A stretch of DNA of 32,137 nt from the NCBI GenBank assembly GCA_017302505.1, contig JAFLDH010000018.1, forward strand, positions 1 to 32,137, read 5' to 3'. Below the pieces are notes generated by a model, which was given only the letters and a program-made list of their open reading frames with translations, did not search any database and had not been told where the DNA came from. This document shows positions 24,947-32,137 of this stretch, piece after piece; position 1 is the stretch's first letter, and every line of letters begins with the position of its first letter. A program made the position numbers and the translations under genes. The stretch comes from Burkholderiales bacterium (lineage in GTDB: Bacteria; Pseudomonadota; Gammaproteobacteria; Burkholderiales; Burkholderiaceae_C).

Positions 24947-25840
24947 TCAAGTCAGGACCTCATGCAGCATGCGCTCAACGCCGCTGCGCCAGTCGGGCAA
25001 GCGCAAGTCGAACTGCTCGCACAGCCGCCGGGTGTCCAGCCGTGAGTTGAGTGGACGCTGGGCCGGTGCGGGAAACGCACTGCTCGAGACCGGCACGATG
25101 GCCTCGTCGCTCACTCGCAAGCTCTGGCCCAAGCCACGGGCGACGCGGACCACGTGTCGAGCGTAGCCGTGCCAGCTGGTTTCGCCGCTGGCCGCGGCGT
25201 GGTAGGTGCCGGCCAAGGCCGGTTCCGCCTGCACCCTGCGCAACGCATGGGCGGTCAGGTCGGCCAAGAGATCTGCGCCCGTGGGCGCGCCCACCTGATC
25301 GTCCACCACCTCCAGCCTGTCGCGGCTGGCCGCCAGTCTGAGCATCGTGCGGGCGAAATTGCCGCCGCGGGCCGCATACACCCAGCTGGTTCGCAGAATC
25401 AGATGCCTGCAACCGCTGGCGCGGATGGCCTCCTCGCCGGCCAGCTTGGTGCGACCATAGACGTTGAGCGGGGCCGGCGTGTCGTCCTCGCGCCAAGGGC
25501 GCTGGCCGGAGCCATCGAATACATAGTCGGTGCTGTAGTGCACCAGGCAAGCTCCCAGCGTCGCTGCCTCCCGGGCGATGGCCGCCGGCGTGTCTGCGTT
25601 GATCGTCTGGGCCAGCGCCGGCTCGCTCTCTGCCTTGTCAACTGCCGTATGGGCAGCGGCGTTCACGATCACCTGTGGGGCAATCGCACGGACGGTGGCA
25701 GCCACCTCCGCCGGCCGGCTGAAGTCGGCCGGCCACTGCGTGCTGTGCACGTCCAGAGCAACCAAGTCACCCAGCGGCGCCAGCGCCCGCTGCAGTTCCC
25801 AGCCGACCTGGCCATTCATTCCCAGCAACAGGATCTTCAT
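24947..25840 (-). CDS. rfbD: dTDP-4-dehydrorhamnose reductase
   Basis: Predicted 297 residues from ATG 25840, where the conserved MKILLLGMNGQVG begins; an upstream start at 25858 would add six residues. It has the dinucleotide site GMNGQVG (7-13), T104-D105-Y106 in HYSTDYVFDG, and Y128-x3-K132 (YGRTK), all RmlD hallmarks. It reduces the C4 ketone to give dTDP-L-rhamnose. It lies 32 bases after the chain-length gene and 29 bases before the rfbC ATG. The gene looks intact. Confidence 0.95.
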   Translation of the reverse strand: MKILLLGMNGQVGWELQRALAPLGDLVALDVHSTQWPADFSRPAEVAATVRAIAPQVIVNAAAHTAVDKAESEPALAQTINADTPAAIAREAATLGACLVHYSTDYVFDGSGQRPWREDDTPAPLNVYGRTKLAGEEAIRASGCRHLILRTSWVYAARGGNFARTMLRLAASRDRLEVVDDQVGAPTGADLLADLTAHALRRVQAEPALAGTYHAAASGETSWHGYARHVVRVARGLGQSLRVSDEAIVPVSSSAFPAPAQRPLNSRLDTRRLCEQFDLRLPDWRSGVERMLHEVLT

Positions 25841-25872
25841 GTCAGCCCGCGATGCCACGGCGGTGCCACGCC

Positions 25873-26994
25873 TCAGCGGGTAGCCTGTGGCGAGCCCTGA
25901 CGCCAGGCGTGTCGCAACAGGATGACCATGCCGATGAGCAACAGGCTCATCAGCGTAGCAATCACGGCGATCAGTCCCCGTTTGGGCTTACTCTTGTACT
26001 CGGGCGGCGTCGCCGGATCGACCACCTGGATCAGCGCTCCCTCGCGACTCTCGTCGACACGCGCAATCTCGTATTGCCGCGCGAACAACTCGAAGAGCGT
26101 CTCGCGGTACTTGTACTCGCGGTACTTGGATACGTAATCCGGTCCAGCGCTTGAATCGGCCGCCTGCTCCAGGCGTGCCAGCTGGGACCGCAATGCCGTG
26201 ATCTGTGACAGCTGCCGTTGCAGCTCGGGTGAATTCTCGGCCAGCGTTGCGCGCATCACCTGGGCACGCACTTCGGCGGCGGTGATTTCGGCACGCAAGC
26301 GGGCGTAGCCCTCGGCCGCCGCCTTGGGCTCGGCGCGCAACGCCCCCAGGTTGAAGCCGCTGGCCTGGAGGTCGTCCTGCGCTTTGGCCAACTGGTCGCG
26401 CGCGTCCTTCAACTCCTTCTCGAAGAACGCGCGGCGTTGCTGGGCTTCGCTGACCGCCAAGACCGAAGTCAGGCGCCGCAACTCCTCGACATAGGCATTG
26501 GCCAGATCGGCGGCGCGCGTCGGGTCCGGGTCATCGACTTCGACGCTGATCAGTCCGTCCTTCTTGCCCACTGCGATGCGGCTGGCCTGGGCGAGCGTCT
26601 GTCGCGCCGCAAAGCGGTACTTGGCTTCGTACACCTGCTGCAGCTTGAACTGGTCGACCAGCCGATCCTGTACCGTGACGCTCTGCAGTAGCGCGACGTA
26701 CTGGTCGGCCGGGCTGCGAATGGATGCGCCCACACCGGCCAAGCCCGCAAGCCCACCGAGCGAGCTCAGCGCAGCGGCAAGGCCGCTTTGCTGCTGCTGC
26801 GGTGGCAGGAAGGATGTGCGCGCGGTATAGATGGGCGTCATCAGGAAAGACACCCCCAGCGCGATCACACCGACGAGAAGCGAGCCCAGCAACCAAGGCT
26901 TCCAATGCGTGACCAGCGGCCTCAGCAGGTCCACCAAGCCCGGTAAAGGGTCCGTGGTTGCCGGTGTGCCGGGAGATGGCGCTTCACTCATCAT
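25873..26994 (-). CDS. Wzz-type polysaccharide co-polymerase / chain-length determinant
   Basis: Predicted 373 residues from ATG 26994, which shares one base with the upstream stop (TGATG). Two membrane helices (about 34-53 and 340-361) enclose a periplasmic region with long coiled-coil-forming segments (EKELKDARDQLAKAQDDL). The proline-rich PATPPEYKSKPKRG just before the second helix is the Wzz/PCP signature. There is no C-terminal tyrosine-kinase domain, so this is a PCP-1 or GumC-like short form rather than Wzc. It should set polymer length with the Wzy candidate and link to the SLBB export protein encoded just upstream. An in-frame run of four glutamines (PPQQQQS, near residue 66) is a local oddity. 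Confidence 0.9.
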   Translation of the reverse strand: MMSEAPSPGTPATTDPLPGLVDLLRPLVTHWKPWLLGSLLVGVIALGVSFLMTPIYTARTSFLPPQQQQSGLAAALSSLGGLAGLAGVGASIRSPADQYVALLQSVTVQDRLVDQFKLQQVYEAKYRFAARQTLAQASRIAVGKKDGLISVEVDDPDPTRAADLANAYVEELRRLTSVLAVSEAQQRRAFFEKELKDARDQLAKAQDDLQASGFNLGALRAEPKAAAEGYARLRAEITAAEVRAQVMRATLAENSPELQRQLSQITALRSQLARLEQAADSSAGPDYVSKYREYKYRETLFELFARQYEIARVDESREGALIQVVDPATPPEYKSKPKRGLIAVIATLMSLLLIGMVILLRHAWRQGSPQATR

Positions 26995-28991
26995 CAGTTG
27001 GTCAGCGTGACCAGCGCCGCCACACCCAGCGCAAACTGCGCCAGGATCTGAGTCCAGTCCTTCGCCCACTGCACGAAGGTGGTCTTGTCGAGTTCCTCCG
27101 GAACGAACAGGGTATCGCCCGGCAACGCGGGCAAGGTCTCGAAACTGGAGCGCAGGCCACTGCCCCAACCCGATTCCTGCAGGTTGCTGATGACCGTGCC
27201 GTTGGCGCGCAGAACGAAGGTGCTGCCGGCGTCGGCGCCACGCGTCGGGCCACCGGCCTGCCGCAGGTAATCCGACAGCGTGCGACCATCTTCACGCAGG
27301 TAGCTTCCGGCGTTGAACACGCTGCCGAACACGCCCACGCTGGTGGGCACGGGCGGCACGAACAGGCGGTCGCCGTCTTCGAGCATCAGGTTCGGCAGCT
27401 CGCGGCTGTCCGGGGGCATCTGCAGAACCACCCGACCCGTGGGCTTGATGGCGCGAAGCTTCTCGATCAGGCGCGCGGTGGCCGCGGCTCGTCCGGCCTG
27501 CGCCGCAGCTTCGTCCGCGCTGGTGATGCGCTGTGTCGACGACGACAGAGCAATCTCGGTCTCCAAGCTGCGCAATGCGCGATCGTAGTTCTCCTGCTGC
27601 GAGCGGCGCACGCTTTCGCGGGTGAAGTCGGTGCCGAACACGAAAGCGCCCGTGGTCAGGCCCCCGGCCGCACGCAACGCGTCAGCCACCGTGCTTTCCG
27701 GTGGCAGCAAGTAGTAGCCCGGGCGGGCCACTTCGCCTTCGACGCGCACACGCTTGTTCTGTCGCTGCGACGGCGTCGCCAAGCTGACCGCATTGAACGC
27801 GCGCAGCACGTCGCCGCTGCGCAGCGGCGTCTGGGCGGCGGCATTCATTTCCACCTGAACCACCCGCACGGTGCTACGCTCGTCCACGCGCTCCAGAACC
27901 AGCCGGCTGGTGTCTGCAACGGCCGAAAAGCCACCCGCCATTCGCATTGCATCGACGACCGTCTCGCCGGGCTTGAGCTCGAAGATGGCCGTCTGGTTGA
28001 CGCTGCCGATCACGCCCACTTGGGGGCCGATGGGCCCCACATGGATCACGTCATCCGCCTGCACCTGCAGGTCGGCGTTCCGATTGCCGAACAGCAGCAG
28101 GTCGTAGAAGTCCAGCTTCGACACCAGCTTGCCCTGCCGGCGCAACTGGATGTCCCGGAAGCTGCCGGAGGCCGACGGCCCGCCGGCTCGCACCAGGGCC
28201 TGCGCCATGCCCGAAAGTGCGTTCACCGTGTAGGCCCCGGGACGAGTCACGAAACCGGTGACGAACACCCGCACGCCGCGCAACTGACCCAGCGAGACAC
28301 TGAGCTGAAAGTTGCGGTAGTTCTGCGAGATTCGCTGACGCAGCAACTCAGGCAAGTCGCCATAGCGCACGCCGGAGACCATCACCGCGCCCACCCGAGG
28401 GATGGTGATTCGTCCTGATCGGTCGACGAACAGGCGCAGATCGGCGTCGACGGAGCCCCACACGGAAATGGCGATCTCGTCGCCGGGAGATACGAGATAG
28501 TCCGGCGGCACCAGGGGGCTGAAGTCGACGATGTCGCGTTCACGGCCCGTGGCCATCATCGCGTCTGCGCCCAGTCTGCGAATGCGCAGGGAACTGTCGG
28601 TGTTGAACTCCTGGCCCGGAAAGGCCAGCCGGTTCACATAAAGCTCGAATTCGCTCGGCGGCTGTGCCCTGCGAACAGCCCTCTCCAACTCCAGCCGCTC
28701 CTCGATGTCGATGTCCCGTCCGGTGGCGCTGCGCCGTGCCCGGCTGTCGAGCGAGGTGCCGTTGTTCAGTTCTGGCGCGCGCAGCTGTCGGGGGCCGGTC
28801 GGATCGCGCGTTTCGGTGTCGATCGTCACCGAGATCGACTCGCTTTGGCTCTCGGTGCGCAGGTCACCCGTCTGGGCCAAGGTCTGACCCGCACCCACGA
28901 GCATGGCCAGCGTCACCAGCACCCGACCTAGACGGACGATCCCGTTGAGGCATGGTTGAAGGCAGGATAACAAGGTGCTGGCGAATGGCAT
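26994..28991 (-). CDS. Polysaccharide export outer-membrane protein, multi-SLBB (Wza/GfcE-related)
   Basis: A 665-residue protein, well above the 380 or so of classical Wza. It has a Sec-type signal (hydrophobic core about 22-36, likely cleavage near TLA-Q at 39/40). The Poly_export domain begins at PPDYLVSPGDEIAISVWGS (from 162) and is followed by several SLBB repeats (RVFVTGFVTRPGAYTV, VGVIGSVNQTAIFELK, VRVEGEVARPGYYLL, VGVFGSVFNAGSYL). A hydrophobic segment ends the chain (ILAQFALGVAALV). No lipobox follows the signal core. It should form or gate the outer-membrane exit. It is the first gene of the minus-strand unit, divergent from the WecA-like gene; no clear Shine-Dalgarno was seen. Confidence 0.9.
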   Translation of the reverse strand: MPFASTLLSCLQPCLNGIVRLGRVLVTLAMLVGAGQTLAQTGDLRTESQSESISVTIDTETRDPTGPRQLRAPELNNGTSLDSRARRSATGRDIDIEERLELERAVRRAQPPSEFELYVNRLAFPGQEFNTDSSLRIRRLGADAMMATGRERDIVDFSPLVPPDYLVSPGDEIAISVWGSVDADLRLFVDRSGRITIPRVGAVMVSGVRYGDLPELLRQRISQNYRNFQLSVSLGQLRGVRVFVTGFVTRPGAYTVNALSGMAQALVRAGGPSASGSFRDIQLRRQGKLVSKLDFYDLLLFGNRNADLQVQADDVIHVGPIGPQVGVIGSVNQTAIFELKPGETVVDAMRMAGGFSAVADTSRLVLERVDERSTVRVVQVEMNAAAQTPLRSGDVLRAFNAVSLATPSQRQNKRVRVEGEVARPGYYLLPPESTVADALRAAGGLTTGAFVFGTDFTRESVRRSQQENYDRALRSLETEIALSSSTQRITSADEAAAQAGRAAATARLIEKLRAIKPTGRVVLQMPPDSRELPNLMLEDGDRLFVPPVPTSVGVFGSVFNAGSYLREDGRTLSDYLRQAGGPTRGADAGSTFVLRANGTVISNLQESGWGSGLRSSFETLPALPGDTLFVPEELDKTTFVQWAKDWTQILAQFALGVAALVTLTN

Positions 28992-29132
28992 GCGATGCGC
29001 TCTTGGAGCGAGGGGCGGTCGATTCGTGCGGGCCAGCCGAGGGCGCGCGAACCCCCCACCGCGTGGTCAGGTCGGAAAGGCCGGCATTCTAGCGACCCGT
29101 CTGCGCGCACCCGCGTCGATAGAATTCATTCC
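28992..29132. promoter_or_regulatory. Divergent intergenic region, likely promoters of both transcription units
   Basis: This 141-base gap separates the long minus-strand polysaccharide unit from the plus-strand WecA-like gene, so it should hold promoters for both. Two TAGAAT hexamers are seen: on the minus strand at 29091-29086 (leader of about 90 bases to the export gene) and on the plus strand at 29120-29125. Neither has a good -35 at normal spacing. I saw no JUMPstart/ops element and no copy of the MarR-type palindrome. Confidence 0.4.
29120..29125 (+). promoter_or_regulatory. Possible -10 box (TAGAAT) very close to start codon
   Basis: GATAGAAT ends 7 bases before the ATG at 29133. If used as a -10 element, transcription would start at or next to the ATG and give a leaderless or nearly leaderless mRNA, which fits the absence of a Shine-Dalgarno sequence. 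No -35 is evident. Confidence 0.3.
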
Positions 29133-30224
29133 ATGCTGATCTTGATCGTGGCCTTTGCAGTGTCACTTGTCATGACATTGCTGGCGCTGCGTTCAGCGAA
29201 GGCGCACGCGCACCTGGCGCACGACAACGACCTGTCGGGCCCCCAGAAGTTTCACGCCAACCCGGTGCCGCGCATTGGAGGCCTGGGCATCGTCGCCGGG
29301 CTTCTGGCCGGCGCGTTGGTGTTGCTCTTGCGTGACCCGCCGGCCGGCGTTCAAGCCTGCGTGTTGCTGGCCTGTGGGCTGCCGGCCCTGGCGGCCGGCC
29401 TGGCCGAAGACCTGACCAAGAGCGTCAGTCCCGCTCGCCGCCTGTTGGCCACGGCGGTTTCCGCCGGCCTGGCCGTCTGGCTGCTGGACGCAGCGATCCG
29501 CTATACCGCCATTCCCGGCCTCGACTGGATCGTCTCCTTCCCGCTTGGTGCGGCGCTTGCAACGGTTTTTGCCGTGGCCGGTGTGGCCAATTCGATCAAC
29601 ATCATCGATGGCTTCAACGGCCTGGCGTCGATGTGCTGTGTGCTGATCCTGCTGAGCCTGGCCTACGTGGGCTTCCAGGTCGACGACCTGTTGATCGCCT
29701 GGCTGGCCCTGGCAGGGGTGGGTGCCGTGCTCGGCTTTTTTGTCTGGAACTTCCCGGCCGGGCTGATCTTCCTGGGCGACGGTGGTGCCTATTTCATGGG
29801 CTTCTACATCGCCGAGCTGGCCATCCTCCTGCTGCTGCGCAACCCGACCGTTTCGCCGATGTTCCCGCTGCTGCTGTGCATCTACCCGGTGTTCGAGACC
29901 CTGTTCTCCATCTACCGGCGGCGCTTCCTGCGCTCGATGCCGCCCAGCATGCCCGACGGCATCCACCTGCATTCGCTGATCTACCGCCGCGTCATGCGCT
30001 GGGCGGTCGGCAACCGCAGCGCCAAAGCAATGACCCGGCGCAATTCGATGACCTCGCCCTACCTGTGGCTGCTGTGCATGTTGGCGGCCATCCCGGCGGT
30101 GCTGTTCTGGGACAACACGCCTGTGCTGGCCGCCCTGATCGTGCTGTTCGGCGTGAGCTACGTGGCGCTGTATTGGCGCATCGTGCGCTTCCGGGCGCCG
30201 CGCTGGATGGTGTTCAGGCGCTGA
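29133..30224 (+). CDS. MraY/WecA-family undecaprenyl-phosphate sugar-1-phosphate transferase (polytopic PGT)
   Basis: Predicted 363 residues from ATG 29133; the open frame upstream is intergenic. About ten or eleven membrane helices carry the family loops: PQKFHANPVPRIGG (37-50), GLAEDLTK with E92-D93 where MraY/WecA have Asp-Asp, NSINIIDGFNGLA (153-165), GDGGAYFMG (215-223) and a HLHSL version of the HxHH loop (278-282). It should move a HexNAc-1-phosphate (GlcNAc, FucNAc or QuiNAc) to undecaprenyl phosphate. The Glu-Asp pair and changed histidine loop put it in a side branch rather than E. coli WecA itself. It is the second initiating enzyme of the locus. Confidence 0.87.
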   Translation: MLILIVAFAVSLVMTLLALRSAKAHAHLAHDNDLSGPQKFHANPVPRIGGLGIVAGLLAGALVLLLRDPPAGVQACVLLACGLPALAAGLAEDLTKSVSPARRLLATAVSAGLAVWLLDAAIRYTAIPGLDWIVSFPLGAALATVFAVAGVANSINIIDGFNGLASMCCVLILLSLAYVGFQVDDLLIAWLALAGVGAVLGFFVWNFPAGLIFLGDGGAYFMGFYIAELAILLLLRNPTVSPMFPLLLCIYPVFETLFSIYRRRFLRSMPPSMPDGIHLHSLIYRRVMRWAVGNRSAKAMTRRNSMTSPYLWLLCMLAAIPAVLFWDNTPVLAALIVLFGVSYVALYWRIVRFRAPRWMVFRR

Positions 30225-30240
30225 GCCCCAGGGCATGGGG

Positions 30241-30246
30241 GATAAT
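30241..30246 (+). promoter_or_regulatory. Possible -10 box (GATAAT) close to helicase start
   Basis: GATAAT lies 9 bases before the helicase ATG at 30256, again without a Shine-Dalgarno sequence and without a clear -35. Same layout as at 29120-29125. Confidence 0.28.
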
Positions 30247-30255
30247 CCCTGTTGC

Positions 30256-31716
30256 ATGAACGAAACACCCACCGCTGACGCCGAAACCGTCACCCCCGCT
30301 GCGCCGGCGCCGCTGTTCAGCAGCCTGCCGCTCGATGCCAAGCTGCTGCGCGCCGTGGCCGACCAGGGCTACGCCTCGATGACGCCGATCCAGGCCAAGG
30401 CCATCCCGATCGTGCTGTCCGGCCGCGACGTGATGGGCGCCGCCCAGACCGGCACCGGCAAGACTGCCGCCTTCTCGATCCCGCTGCTGCAGAAGATGCT
30501 GCGCCACGAGAACGCCAGTGCCTCGCCGGCGCGCCACCCGGTGCGCGCACTGGTGCTGGCGCCCACCCGCGAATTGGCCGATCAGGTGGCCGCCAACATC
30601 CTGGGCTATGCGCGCCACACCAAGCTGCGCACGGCGGTGGTCTTCGGCGGCATCGACATGAAGCCGCAGACCCTGCAGCTGAAGGCCGGCGTCGAGGTGC
30701 TGGTGGCCACGCCAGGCCGTCTGCTCGACCACATCGAGGCCAAGAACTGCGTGCTCAACCAGGTGGAGTACGTGGTGCTGGATGAGGCAGACCGCATGCT
30801 GGACATCGGCTTCCTGCCCGACCTGCAGCGCATCCTGTCCTACCTGCCCAAGCAGCGGCAGACGCTGCTTTTCTCGGCCACCTTCTCGCCGGAAATCCGC
30901 CGCCTCTCGCAGAGTTACCTGCAGGATCCGGTGGTGGTCGAGGTGGCGCGGCCGAACGCCACTGCCACCACGGTGGAGCAGCATTTCTACAACGTGGGCG
31001 ATGACGACAAGCGCCGCGCGGTGCGCCAGGTGCTGCGCCAGCGAGAGCTGTCGCAGGCGCTGGTGTTCGTCAACAGCAAGCTCGGAGCCGCCCGGCTGGC
31101 ACGCTCCTTCGAACGCGACGGCCTGAAGACCACCGCGCTGCACGGCGACAAGTCGCAGGACGAGCGGCTGAAGGCGCTGGACGCCTTCAAGCGGGGCGAG
31201 GTCGAGGTGCTGGTGGCCACCGACGTGGCTGCGCGCGGGCTGGACATCGCCGACTTGCCCGCGGTGTTCAACTTCGATGTGCCCTTCAACGCCGAGGACT
31301 ACGTGCACCGCATCGGCCGCACTGGCCGGGCCGGTGCGTCCGGGCTTGCCGTGACGCTGGTGGCGCGCGACGACCTGCGCTTGGTCGGCGACATCGAGAA
31401 GCTGATTAAGAAGAAGATCGAGCTCGAGCCCTTCGAATTCGAGGACGACCGCCCGCGCCGTCCGCCGCGGCGCATGGCAGACGACAGCGAGCCGCGCGCG
31501 ATGTCAGAGCGGACCTACGAGCCTGCCTACCGCCGCCCGCCCGAGCCGCGGCCCAAGGATCCGTTCTTCGACCAGCCCTACGAGCCCTCCGGCAGTGGCA
31601 CGCCGGCGTGGGAAGCGTCGAAGACGGCTGCCGCGCCAGTGGCACGACCGGTGGCCTCGCCCAACATCCGCAGCAAGAAGAAGACGGCGGCGCTGCTCGG
31701 CGGCACGCCCGGCTGA
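30256..31716 (+). CDS. rhlE: DEAD-box ATP-dependent RNA helicase, RhlE-like
   Basis: Predicted 486 residues from ATG 30256; an ATG at 30235 would add seven residues. All helicase motifs are present: Q motif (Q46), AQTGTGKT (63-70), PTREL (103-107), TPGR (152-155), DEAD (176-179), SAT (207-209), ATDVAARGLD (321-330) and HRIGRTGR (351-358). After the core, a proline/arginine-rich low-complexity tail ends in a lysine-rich patch, as in RhlE-type proteins that bind RNA through basic tails. The role is RNA remodelling (ribosome assembly, decay, cold response). It is a housekeeping flank, not part of the sugar locus. Which RhlE paralogue it is cannot be told. Confidence 0.92.
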   Translation: MNETPTADAETVTPAAPAPLFSSLPLDAKLLRAVADQGYASMTPIQAKAIPIVLSGRDVMGAAQTGTGKTAAFSIPLLQKMLRHENASASPARHPVRALVLAPTRELADQVAANILGYARHTKLRTAVVFGGIDMKPQTLQLKAGVEVLVATPGRLLDHIEAKNCVLNQVEYVVLDEADRMLDIGFLPDLQRILSYLPKQRQTLLFSATFSPEIRRLSQSYLQDPVVVEVARPNATATTVEQHFYNVGDDDKRRAVRQVLRQRELSQALVFVNSKLGAARLARSFERDGLKTTALHGDKSQDERLKALDAFKRGEVEVLVATDVAARGLDIADLPAVFNFDVPFNAEDYVHRIGRTGRAGASGLAVTLVARDDLRLVGDIEKLIKKKIELEPFEFEDDRPRRPPRRMADDSEPRAMSERTYEPAYRRPPEPRPKDPFFDQPYEPSGSGTPAWEASKTAAAPVARPVASPNIRSKKKTAALLGGTPG

Positions 31717-31733
31717 GGTCTGCCCTCAGCCGG
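31709..31733. terminator. Perfect 10-bp hairpin spanning both convergent stop codons
   Basis: CCGGCTGAGG, a 5-base loop TCTGC, then CCTCAGCCGG. The helicase TGA (31714-31716) lies in the left arm and the methylase stop (TGA on the minus strand, 31728-31726) in the right arm. No T-run follows on either side, so it is not a canonical intrinsic terminator, but it could end or protect both transcripts. Confidence 0.5.
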
Positions 31734-32137
31734 CCTGGAAGCAGAACACCGCCGGCACCCGGTCGGGCATCGGCTGCGGCCGGCGCCGCCAGCCGGCCAC
31801 GCGTTCGCTGCGGGTCCAGCCCTCTGGCAGACTCAATCCGCAACTGACGGACAACCGGGTGTCTTCGGCCAGTGTGTCCAGCAACGCCTGCAGCAGCGCG
31901 GCGTTGCGATAGGGCGTCTCGATCAGCACCTGGGTCTGCCCGGCCCGCCGCGACAGCGCCTGCAGCTCGCGGATGCGTGCGCTGCGCAGTGCGGCCTCTT
32001 GCGGCAGGTAGCCGACGAAAGCGAAGCTCTGGCCATTCAGGCCGCTGGCCGCCAGCGCCAGCAGCAGCGAGCTGGGCCCGGCCAGCGGCAGCACCGGCAC
32101 GCCCAGCGCATGCGCCTGGGCCACCAGCAGGGCGCCC
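31726..32137 (-). CDS. RsmI-like SAM-dependent methyltransferase (tetrapyrrole-methylase fold), N-terminus outside window
   Basis: The frame is open to the window edge, so the 5' part is missing; 137 residues are visible. VPVLPLAGPSSLLLALAASGLNGQSFAFVGYLP and the IETPYRN loop are characteristic of the YraL/RsmI group, whose main member 2'-O-methylates C1402 of 16S rRNA. The sequence ends without the C-terminal extension of full RsmI and resembles the shorter paralogue found in Burkholderiales, so the exact substrate is uncertain. It is convergent with the helicase gene, 9 bases apart, with a hairpin across the junction. Confidence 0.82.
   Translation of the reverse strand, partial: GALLVAQAHALGVPVLPLAGPSSLLLALAASGLNGQSFAFVGYLPQEAALRSARIRELQALSRRAGQTQVLIETPYRNAALLQALLDTLAEDTRLSVSCGLSLPEGWTRSERVAGWRRRPQPMPDRVPAVFCFQAG

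Noticed and set aside
26958-28418. 486-codon open frame on the plus strand
   Set aside because: Antisense to the SLBB export gene, low-complexity composition, no recognisable motif.
28962-28991. LLSC lipobox-like motif near the export protein N-terminus (residues 7-10)
   Set aside because: It comes before the hydrophobic signal core instead of after it and has no charged n-region, so lipidation there is unlikely.
28992-29132. JUMPstart/ops (RfaH) element upstream of the polysaccharide unit
   Set aside because: I looked for a GGCGGTAGC-like core on the minus strand and found none.

Overview
The window is a polysaccharide (O-antigen or exopolysaccharide) biosynthesis locus from a GC-rich betaproteobacterium, most likely Burkholderiales of the Rubrivivax/Leptothrix/Ideonella kind. 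That placement is inferred from base composition, from codon use, and from the right flank (MraY/WecA-type transferase, RhlE-type helicase, RsmI-like methylase). No tRNA, rRNA, CRISPR array, insertion sequence or phage gene was seen. Genes are packed with no gap over about 150 bases.

Left block, plus strand (1-4380): a truncated SAM methyltransferase, a DegT-type PLP aminotransferase, a monotopic sugar-1-phosphate transferase (PglC/WcaJ type) and a WbpM/PglF-type membrane 4,6-dehydratase. Together they look like a module that makes a 4-amino-4,6-dideoxy-hexosamine nucleotide and loads it on undecaprenyl phosphate.

Main block, minus strand (28991 down to 4284): about 25 co-directional genes, many overlapping by 1-4 bases (ATGA, GTGA, TGATG). 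In transcription order: SLBB export protein, Wzz-like co-polymerase, rfbD, rfbC, a MarR-type EPS-associated regulator, fcl, gmd, Wzx flippase, FkbM methyltransferase, Zn-motif methyltransferase, two GT-A glycosyltransferases, cupin, perosamine-synthase-like aminotransferase, N-methyltransferase-like protein, GT4 glycosyltransferase, FkbM-like protein, a second Zn-motif methyltransferase, an EpsG-like Wzy candidate, two GT2 glycosyltransferases, fnlA-fnlB-fnlC (UDP-L-FucNAc) and a WbuB-type GT4. The last gene converges on and overlaps the dehydratase gene.

Right block (29133-32137): a polytopic MraY/WecA-family transferase and a DEAD-box helicase on the plus strand, then the 3' part of an RsmI-like methyltransferase on the minus strand. 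The helicase and methylase meet tail to tail at a perfect 10-bp hairpin that contains both stop codons.

Predicted product: a Wzx/Wzy-type heteropolysaccharide drawing on UDP-L-FucNAc, GDP-L-fucose and/or GDP-perosamine, dTDP-L-rhamnose and a WbpM-derived sugar, decorated by up to six methyltransferases. The two most distinctive points are a perfect palindrome on the start codon of the MarR-type regulator, and a cupin / perosamine-synthase-like / amino-sugar N-methyltransferase-like cassette that has no N-acyltransferase and could make an N-methylated 4-amino sugar.
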